Part shown: in pieces, positions 56,320 to 64,000 of the stretch | Layout: every line of letters begins with the position of its first letter | Numbering within the stretch: the stretch's first letter is position 1 | Position numbers and translations under genes: made by a program | NCBI GenBank assembly: GCA_014904985.1 | Contig: MU129043.1 | Location: forward strand, 104,104-168,103 | Reading direction: 5' to 3' | DNA length: 64,000 bases | From: Hydnum rufescens UP504 | Taxonomy: Eukaryota > Basidiomycota > Agaricomycetes > Cantharellales > Hydnaceae | The notes under the pieces: model-generated | What the model saw: only the letters and a program-made list of their open reading frames with translations | Database searches by the model: none | What the model was told of the DNA's origin: nothing

Positions 56320-59300
56320 GTGGAGACACCCCGGAATGAACCCACACCACTGGATGACGATGATGAGACCCTGACCTTGGAAAAAGGGGATGCTATTTTT
56401 GCAGCCTACTTCCCTGATGACAGTGAACACTCCGAAATCGTCCGAGCAACGTCCACCCCTTCTCAGAGGCTGGCAGAGGCTGCTAAGGTGAAAGCAAACG
56501 AACCTGCCAAAACCTTCGAGGAGCTCGTACCCGAGGAATTCCGTGACTTCCAGGACATGTTCTCCAAAGACTCCTTTGACCAACTCCCCACCTGGAAGCC
56601 ATGGGACCACCACATTGAGTTCCAAGAAGGAACTCAGCTACCTCCTCCTGCCAAACTGTTCCCACTGTCCCCAGGTGAACAGAAAGAACTTGACGACTTC
56701 CTGAAGGAGAATCTCGCTTCCAGTCGAATCCGTCCATCAAAGTCTCCAATGGCCGCTCCAGTGTTCTTCGTGAAGAAAAAGGATGCAGGGTTCCGCCTAG
56801 TCCAGGACTACCGGAAACTCAACGACATCACGGTTAAGAACGCATACCCCTTACCCCTGATCTCTGATGTCATCGATTGACTCCGTGGAGCCAAAGTGTT
56901 CAGGAAACTCAACCTCCGGTGGGGATTCCAGAACATCCAAATGGCAGAAGGAGATGAATGGAAAGCAGCATTCTGGATGAACCGAGGACTGTTCAAACCG
57001 TTGGTAATGTTCTTCGGACTTTGCAACTCCCCCGGGATGTTCCAGAACATGATCAATGATGTCCTCAGGGAATGGATCAACAACGGAGTATGCATTGTGT
57101 ACCTGGATGACATCTTATGCTTTGCCAAGACTCGAGAAGAGTATGTCTGAGGAGTCCGAGGCATCCTACAGACCCTCCGGGAAAACAAACTCTTCCTGAA
57201 ACCGGAGAAGTGTGAGTTCTTCCGAGATCGGATCGAATACCTGGGGATGATATTCATGCCGGACCATGTGGAGATGGACCCTGTCAAAGTCGAAGGCGTA
57301 ATGGACTGGCCGGAGCCCAAAAACCTGAAAGAAACACAGTCATTCTTAGGGTTCATTAACTTCTACCGACGATTCATTCAGGATTTCGCCAAAGTTGCCA
57401 GACCTCTAAACGACCTCACCCGGAAAGACACACCCTTCTGGTGGACCGATGCAGAACGTAACGCCTTCCTCAAACTGAAAGCCCTTGTCACCTCCACACC
57501 GATCCTGGTGTTTCCCTCCAAATCCAGACACTTCCGAGTGGAAGCAGACACCTCTGGGTATGCAACGGGAGCTGTACTCTCCCAACTCCAAGATGACGGA
57601 AAGTGGCACCCTGTGGGCTTCTTGTCAAAAAGCTTATCCGAGGCTGAGAGAAACTACGACATCTACGACAAGGAGCTCTTAGCCATCATCTGGGCCTTAG
57701 AAGCTTGGAGACACTACCTCAAAGGTTCCCCTCACTCAGTCGAGATCTTGATGGACCACCAGAACCTCCAGTACTTCCGGTCTGCCCAGAAGTTGAACCA
57801 GAGGCAGGCCCGGTGGAGCATATTCCTCTCACGGTTCAACTTCACCCTCCAACACCGTTCCGGGACACAATCCGGGAAGCCTGACGCCCTCTCACACCGA
57901 TCAGACCATCCACGTGGGGACTCTGACAATTCCGATGTGGTGCTCCTGAAACTGGCTGCCTTCCAGACACGGGCCGCTGACTCCCCGGAGGTCGTCACAG
58001 TCGAAGGGCCCAGCCGGAGCCTGATGGCACGGATTAAAAGGGCAACGGAGATTGATGATAAAGTGGTCCAGATCGTTAAGGAGCTGAATGGGGATGGACC
58101 GAAGACACACCTCAAGGATTGGGAACTCCATGGCTCCATGGTTCTCTACCGAGGCCGCATATATGTCCCGTTGGACCCAAAACTCTGTCATGACCTCGTG
58201 CACGAGCACCATGATACTCCGACCACGGGTCACCCCGGACGGTGGAAGACATACGAGCTGGTGTCCCGCCACTACTGGTGGCTGGGGATGTCTCAATACA
58301 TTGCGACCTATGTCTCTGCCTGTGACACTTGCAACTGGACGAAAACCTTCCCCTCCAAGTCGTCCGGAACACTCCACCCCAACCCGGTGCCGGACCATCA
58401 ATGGCAGGTCATATCCATGGACATGATCATGGAACTCCCGGAATCACATGGATTTGACAGCATGATGATCGTCATCGATCGATTGTCCAAACGAATCCAT
58501 GCAATGCCCACGACCACCACAGTCAATTCCGCCGGGGTCACCCATCTGTTCCGAGACAATGTGTGGAGACATCACGGCCTTCCAGAAACCATTATCAGTG
58601 ACCGAGGCACCACCTTCACTTCCAAGTTCATGAAGGAGCTGAACTCACTCCTTGGCATTAAGGCAAATTTCTCGACAGCATTCCACCCCCAGACGGATGG
58701 ACAGACGGAGCGTGTCAACCAGGAAATTGAGCAATACCTCCGGATCTTTGTTAACCACTGGCAGAACGACTGGGCGGAATGGCTCCCTATTGCGGAGTTC
58801 GCATATAACAACTGGGTGCACTCCTCTACATGCCAGACCCCATTCCGGCTGGACTCCAGACAGGACCCTCGCCTTGGCACCGAACCGGTCTGTGCTGGGA
58901 CGATTGAAGCCGCCTTGGACTTCATCACTCGGATGCGGAAGGCTACGGACGAAGCCCAGGCCACCTTATGGAGGGCTGCAGAAGACATGGCACGCTTCTA
59001 TGATGCCCACCACACAGACGCTCCGGAATACACAATTGGTGACCAAGTTTGGCTAGATGCATGCGACATCTCCACCGACCGCCCCACCAAAAAACTCTCC
59101 GACAAATGGCTTGGACCCTATAAGGTTGATAAAGTCATCTCCCGCTCTGCTATCCATCTCAAACTCCCTGCCTCTATGCATATCCACCCAGTGTTCCATG
59201 TGTCTAAACTCCGCCCCTTCCAACCGGACCCGATTGCAGAGCGCACAGCTCACCCCCCACCACCCCCAATCTTACGAGGAGGTGAAGAGGAGTATGAAGT

Positions 59301-59559
59301 CGAGCGAATCGAGAATTCCAGGTATTTCCGCCGGAAACTCCAGTACCTAGTGAAGTGGAAGGGGTACCTGGCTTCTGACAATGAGTGGGTCCCTGAAGCC
59401 AACCTGGAAAACGCCCCGGAGGCCGTTCAGGAATTCCACCGGACTCATCTGGAGGCCCTGAGATGCATTAATGCCGTGGAGTTCACATCCATACCGTTCA
59501 GGACCACCCAATTCCTCACAGAATCTCCAACGGACCTCCCGGACTGGTCGAGGCATTGA
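56320..59559 (+). pseudogene. Chromovirus Pol: RT, RNase H, integrase, chromodomain
   Basis: One frame of about 1080 codons with only two internal stops, both TGA (56878-56880, 57148-57150). RT covers about 56600-57200: [14 protein letters not shown], motif A reads KLNLRWG with the catalytic Asp as Asn (codon 56911-56913), and YLDD is intact at 57100-57111. RNase H: VEADTSGYATGA, YDKELLAI, MDHQNLQYF. Integrase: HHCC zinc region (HEHHDTPTTGHPG...CDTC), then core D in ISMDMI, D in IISDRGTTF and E in GQTERVNQEIEQYL. A chromodomain follows at 59281-59460 (YEVERIENSRYFRRKLQYLVKWKGY...NEWVP), which would direct integration to modified histones. The stop is at 59557-59559. Confidence 0.95.
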
Positions 59560-59656
59560 TGGATTCAAGGAACAACGTATTTACAACGAGGAACAAAAAA
59601 AAAAAAAAGGAGGAAAAGGAAACAGGGAGGAGTGGAGGACAGAACAACGACTCGGA

Positions 59657-60551
59657 CTACTCATCGCCCTCGCCCTCGTCATCATCGTCTTCATCGTCCA
59701 TGTCATCGTCCTCGTCATCAACATCGCCATTCCCACCCTCGCTGTCCGTTATGTTGATGGGCTCCTCGGTACGTTGACGCTTGATCCCGCGTCCGGACAA
59801 TGGGCCCCCACTGGAGGCCAGCTCGACCATTCCAGACCTGATCCCCATCCACTCCGGACTTGGGACCGGAGGATGAGAAACCACCTGGCGAGGGACCAGG
59901 TGCCGAGCGATGGCCTGGAGCAAGTCTTGCATCTCCCCCACCAACATTGCCATCTCCTCCATGGCCTGGGCCTGCTTCTCCAATGCCTCGGCCGACCGTT
60001 TGTGCACAAGGGCGCTTTGTTCCGCGGCTACTGCCAGTCGGAGCTGGACGTCCACAGCAGGAGCACGAGCACGGCCCTGACCCGTCAATGGCTCGGCTCC
60101 GGACACCCCTTCGTCGCCCAGTGTGCACTGAACCTTCGCCATGAAGCACGGCCGGCATGCCCGCGTTCCTGGCTTGTCCTGGGGGACACAAGAAATCCGG
60201 TGCTGAATGCAGCAGACGCACATGGTAGACCTGGAGGACATTGTTACCAAGTAAGCAGAACTTCACCAAGACACGGACTCACAGCTGGTTTGCAGAGTCC
60301 TCCCGGACCCTTCTGGCAGTAGCCTCTGCGGTAGCCTTAGCCTCCGCGGCAGCCTTGGCCTCTGCAGCAGCCTTGGCCTCCACAGCTGCCTTATGATGCA
60401 CCGCCTCAGCCGCCTTCTGCTTCGCCTCTTCCTTCTTCCGCTCCTCCTCCACGAGCCTGGCCTCCTCCTCCTGTGCCTCCCTCAACGCCTGCGCAGCCTC
60501 TTCACGGTGGAGACGAGCTTCTTCGAATGGAGAACGATTATTGCCTGACAT
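59657..60551 (-). CDS. Antisense accessory gene of the chromovirus, Cys-cluster protein (one intron)
   Basis: A spliced minus-strand gene: exon 1 60551-60283, intron 60282-60231 (GTGAGT...CTCCAG, 52 nt), exon 2 60230-59657; 843 nt, 280 residues. It starts at MSGNNRSPFEEAR. Residues to about 90 form a charged, Ala-rich coiled coil (EERKKEEAKQKAAE, repeated AAAEAKA). Next comes a cysteine module C-x2-C-x6-C-x11-C-x2-C-x6-C (CVCC...C, then CRPCFMAKVQC), spaced like a fungal Zn2Cys6 binuclear cluster. A second helix, a basic patch (GRGIKRQR) and a very acidic Asp/Glu tail complete it. The splice joins the frames exactly. It has no stops, although gag-pol in the same element is broken. It lies wholly between pol and the 3' LTR, tail to tail with pol. 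A DNA-binding or regulatory role is inference; the capture source is unknown. Confidence 0.72.
60231..60282 (-). other. 52-nt intron of the antisense gene
   Basis: Minus-strand donor GTGAGT, branch-like GCTTAC and acceptor CTCCAG. Removal joins ...ANQL to STMCVCC in frame. The length is typical for basidiomycetes. Confidence 0.75.
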
Positions 60552-60621
60552 GTTACGTGGCACGAGAACTCCAGATGCTTCCGCGGATCGATCCTTCCAG
60601 CCTGCTCGGGACGACCGGGCT

Positions 60622-60635
60622 TAAGAGGGGGGTAA
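60622..60635 (+). promoter_or_regulatory. Polypurine tract of the chromovirus
   Basis: AAGAGGGGGGTAA stands directly before the 3' LTR, the usual plus-strand priming site. Confidence 0.75.
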
Positions 60636-61182
60636 TGTCAGAGTTCGTCCGTTTCCTGGTTAATTCCAGATTTGTTTCCGGATTTGGTTCCAGCCTGTTT
60701 CCGATTTGTCCCCATCTCCATTTCATTCCCCTTCATTTCCGCGTTTCCTTTACTTCCAGTTCCCACACACTTACCCCTGGCCCTGTCCCTGTCCCCTCCA
60801 CTTTCCTGTCCCCTGCCCGCTCCCCCTCTTGTGCCTGCCCCCCTGTAACCACCTCTCATTAAGCGATCAGTCCCCCGTAGTATAGGACCTATGTATAAGT
60901 AGTCCGGGGCGAAATCCAGAGACTCAGCTTTGGTCTCTCAGGATTTCCACTTCTACTCCGGACTACAGTCCGAGTACCTTCCAGCTGACTCCATGAGCTT
61001 AAGGACCGCTGTGCTCATTTCCGCCCAGTCCCTTCCGGGCTGCTGGATTACCTCTCCGTCCCATCCTCGTTATCTTGTTCTTGCCCAGATTCTCCCGGAC
61101 CTAGCCGGACTTACACCAGACTTAGTCGGAGCTATCTGTGTTTATATTTGTTTGGTGCTCTCATCGCAGTGTGGCCCTGACA
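60636..61182 (+). repeat. Chromovirus 3' LTR (547 bp)
   Basis: Matches the 5' LTR except for loss of one ~67-bp internal repeat copy plus its spacer, and a few substitutions. Its reverse strand could supply the promoter of the antisense gene. Confidence 0.93.
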
Positions 61183-62519
61183 ATTACGTACATACAGCAT
61201 CCGGGCCCAATTACCTCCTCAAACGAATCCATATTCTTACATTTCTCTCATATCCACACTCGTTATTCCTCTGGCTGTCAAATAGCATGGATTCACATCC
61301 CAGGATCTGTGGTCCTTTTTACTTTTCCTCCACCCTATATACGAGACAATTATTTGTCTGTCCTTGGCACTTCAACAGGCCATCAAATTTGTACTTATCT
61401 CCAAGCCAGTTCAACCAGGCTATAGCAATTCAACTTGCTTACTTTTGTCCATCTATTGTATCACCATCGGCATATCCAATTGCCTCAAGGGCGGTATTTG
61501 ACCTTGTATTACGTAACACGACTCCCACTTTGACTCGCGGACTTGTCACATGTTGAATAGGGGCTATTCCAATACTCTCAAGGAGTATTTCGCAAATATC
61601 TCCACCAATTTCGATCGGATCGACTCGGCAAGACAGCGCCCAGAAAGCTACAATTAATACCTGTCTAATGGTACCACAAAAACGTTTATCAGATGAGAAC
61701 TGCATCCTCCAGGTCGATTTTCCCTCATGTTCCACACTATTCTTCAGTATTTCGCGAATAACTCCATCAGTTTTGATCTGATTCGTTCGAAACAATCACC
61801 CCTGGAAAGACGCTAAAAATCCGCATCGAACAGTACCAAGGGCAAAACGAGCGAATAAGAACTCGGCGTTCTGTAATTTAGTCTCCCCATGGCTCATTTC
61901 ACTTTTACCTCCGCTTTTCTAATTACTAAAGGCAATTATGGTTCCGGCACCCTATGTCCGATGGAGTGTACATCTAGGGCGACCAGTTCCACCTTTCCCC
62001 AAGGAATTTTGTTCAGTAGGAGAGGAGGAATACCTTGGTTAAGCCATATTCCCCTATTCTGACTTGTTAATTGAATATCTCCTTCAGTTTTGAAGCTTTT
62101 GACTTAATTTCTTTTTCATCATTTTCGCCTTAATCCCACCTTTCCGTCGGTTACCATATCATTTTTCTGTGATGTATATTAAGTGCAGGAGATGCAAATT
62201 TCTATCATCTTTCTCCCCATCCCCAGTTGAAAAGCTAGTTGAACTGCTGCTGGTGTCAGGGTAAATTCCAAAACTCAACCCCCACTAATCACACTTTTGA
62301 TAGGGTCTCAAGAGGAGGACCTAGAGTGTGATTCCCTGATTTATCAACCCCTTCATTTATTGTCTGGATAGGCTCAGTCTATACAGGACAATTTCACCTG
62401 TTCAAAGACCTCCCTCCTCTTGGACCCCAACGTTTGGATTGGCCCCATGATCCCCTCTCTTTGTCCTTGTTTCCATTTCGCGGACTGTGGCTGGATTCAT
62501 CTTCCATTTCCCACTTACA
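61183..62519 (+). repeat. Right part of the TGTTGG LTR-like element
   Basis: Continues 53895-53919 after the chromovirus; together about 1.36 kb and collinear with 46456-47833, ending CTTACA. It contains repeated CTCC(T/A)TCAGTTTTGA motifs. Removal with a 4-bp duplication (ATGG against ACAG) leaves the surrounding satellite cores 126 bp apart. Confidence 0.82.
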
Positions 62520-63075
62520 ACAGATAGTGGTGACTGCAGACAAAACCGTGGTGTGACACTACCCAATGCATTGGGAGAGGGCGATGAGATGATGTGTGGG
62601 TGAGATAAAAAAGAGCTGGTTGGTTCATGCAAGAGGCAGCATGGATAGTGGCAACTGCAGACAAAACTGCAGTGTGACACTACCTGATGCTTTGAGAGAG
62701 GGTGATGAGATGATGTATGGGAGAGATAACAGTCAAAAAAAAGAGCTGGTTCATTCAAGAGATGGCACAGATAGTGGCGACTGCAGACAAAACTGCGGTG
62801 TGACACTACCCAATGCATTGAGAGAGGGTGATGAGATGATGTATGGGTGAGATAAAAAGAGCTGATTTTCACAAGAGGTGGCATGGATAGTGGCAACTGC
62901 GGACAAAACTGTGGTGTGACACTACCCAGTGCCTTGAGAGAGGGCAATGAGGTGATGTGTGAGCAAGATAATGCTTGGAAAAAAGAACTGGTTTGTTCAT
63001 AAATAGCATGGACAGTGGTGACTGCAGTTGAAACTGTGGTGTGACACTACCCAGTTGCCTTGAGAGAGTGATGTC
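62520..63075. repeat. ~120-bp satellite, block C
   Basis: Cores at 62550, 62671, 62797, 62913 and 63038, spacing 116-126 bp. It is the continuation of blocks A and B beyond the nested insertions. Confidence 0.9.
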
Positions 63076-63277
63076 ACATTGACATTACAGTTTGTGACAA
63101 ATCCATATGCTACATTTTTGCATGGGAATGAGTGGAACAATAGAACCAGGACATCAGGCAGGAAGTGGCAAAGGTGGGAAAAGAAAGGCCATTAAAAGAA
63201 AGGGGGTACAGTAAAAAGGGGTGGAAAGAAACTGGCTACGAATTTAAAAAGGGCCAAGCTCAAGGAATAAAATACTG

Positions 63278-63775
63278 TCAGGGTAGATGATGTGTGCAGA
63301 CACCATCAATCATGCCCTTCACATTTGCATCACCACCCCCATCAGACCAAACCAGAACCATGGGGGCCCAGGGTTTCTTCTGAAACTTCAGAAACCTCAA
63401 TTGCATTGCTGCAGAAGCTGAATCAGTTGAGCTAGATTCAGCTCTTGAAGTCACATTGGTGGCAGGCAATTCCCCCTCCTTCCATACATGCTTCACAGTG
63501 GAGTCCCCTTCTGCTGACTCAATTGCCTTCTGCTTTGAGTTCAACATCTCGATTGGGTGAACATGGGGTGGCTCCTTTCCTGTCATCCACAAGCTCCATT
63601 TGGAGAATGCTGCCAGATCACTTGCCAAAGGTGAAGGCCTTTGATACACCCCAGAGTGCAGCCGTACTATATCTTGATGAAGGCACACTCAGTCCTCAGG
63701 GTCTCTGGCAATGGCCACCAAGGACTTGGTAGAGTTGCCCCTCCTCATCATCATCAAAAACCACTTGATTTGATT
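63278..63775 (-). pseudogene. Unrecognised protein fragment
   Basis: Minus strand, reading FLMMMRRGNSTKSLVAIARDPED, a TGA at about 63690, then VCLHQDIVRLHSGVYQRPSP, FSKWSLWMTGKEPPHVHPIEML and a C-terminal MVLVWSDGGGDANVKGMIDG ending near 63278. I know no family for it. The upstream start is not visible within the window. CpG is sparse. Confidence 0.4.
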
Positions 63776-64000
63776 GTCCTTGAGGCATTCAAACCCCACA
63801 ATCAAAGTTGTTTTTCTGAATTAGGCACACATTTGGACACCACAATTGGTATATCAGGTTTGCCTTTGAGAATGGTTGAATACAGATGTACACCAACAAA
63901 TGACATTTTTGCATGTTCAACAGAATCAGAAGACACCTCAAGAACAAGGGCTGATAACTGGATGGGTTTTCAAGAATGAGAATTGAAACCAAAAGAGAGC
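63776..64000. other. No recognisable feature at the right edge
   Basis: Short frames only. It may hold further upstream exons of the 63278-63775 gene, cut by the window edge. Confidence 0.4.

Larger units (their letters stand above)
53920..61182 (+). mobile_element. Ty3/Gypsy chromovirus, full length, TSD ATTAC
   Basis: 7263 bp with LTRs 53920-54533 and 60636-61182, both TGTCAGAG...CCCTGACA, and ATTAC on both sides (53915-53919, 61183-61187). Internal order is gag, protease, RT, RNase H, integrase, chromodomain, then an antisense accessory gene, polypurine tract and 3' LTR. It retains many CpGs and only a few inactivating changes, so it is the youngest large insertion here. Confidence 0.95.

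Noticed and set aside
58572..58988. 138-codon minus-strand frame, and others antisense to pol
   Set aside because: Shadows of the well-supported + strand integrase; no motif, start context or introns, unlike the antisense gene at 59657-60551.
1..64000. tRNA or rRNA genes
   Set aside because: No cloverleaf with GTTCGA-type T-loop and matching arms, and no rRNA-like conserved block, was noticed on reading; a tRNAscan run would be the decisive check.

Overview
The window looks like a transposon-dense, gene-poor stretch of a basidiomycete (probably Agaricomycete) nuclear genome. Four things support this: two Kyakuja-Dileera-Zisupton (KDZ) DNA transposase genes, a Ty3/Gypsy chromovirus with a C-terminal chromodomain, several Ty1/Copia elements, and a fragment of a NACHT-WD40 (STAND/NLR-like) gene of the type expanded in mushroom-forming fungi. 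Introns are short (52-115 nt) with TACTAAC-like branch sites. I see no intact host housekeeping gene, no tRNA and no rRNA.

Layout. 0-7.8 kb: a decayed minus-strand Gag/retropepsin gene split by a solo Gypsy LTR (658 bp, 5-bp duplication GATGT), then an LTR and gag remains of a second Gypsy family (Gypsy-B). 7.8-12.6 kb: dispersed repeats, an almost CpG-free 2-kb palindrome and isolated hairpin units. 12.57-17.9 kb: the most unusual object, a roughly 5.3-kb giant imperfect palindrome built from two divergent arrays. Each array repeats an exon-like piece ending in one GC-rich hairpin (P2), followed by a 94-115 nt intron-like piece carrying a second hairpin (P1) between its 5' splice site and branch site. 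18-19.8 kb: minisatellites. 19.9-30.7 kb: a decayed KDZ transposase (minus strand), a three-copy dispersed repeat with an internal VNTR, and a decayed Copia element (Copia-1). 33.2-39.4 kb: a longer Gypsy-B copy, split by a MITE and by a captured NLR fragment. 39.7-41.7 kb: an unrecognised decayed gene. 43.3-48.1 kb: the second KDZ transposase, split by an LTR-like element.

48.1-63.1 kb is one ~120-bp satellite array opened by nested insertions. Copia-2 (48492-53426, duplication ACTGC) sits in it, and so does a TGTTGG...TTACA LTR-like element. That second element is itself split by a Gypsy chromovirus (53920-61182, duplication ATTAC). Removing the inserts in silico restores the satellite period. 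The chromovirus carries, between pol and its 3' LTR, an intact antisense gene with one intron and a Cys-rich, zinc-cluster-like motif.

Most of the window reads as a graveyard in which stops are overwhelmingly TGA, often at conserved arginine positions (CGA to TGA), and two active-site Asp codons became Asn, as expected from C-to-T decay at CpG. The hairpin array, the chromovirus and the NLR fragment keep many CpGs and so look younger or protected. All assignments are by eye from motifs and repeat comparison; no database search was run.
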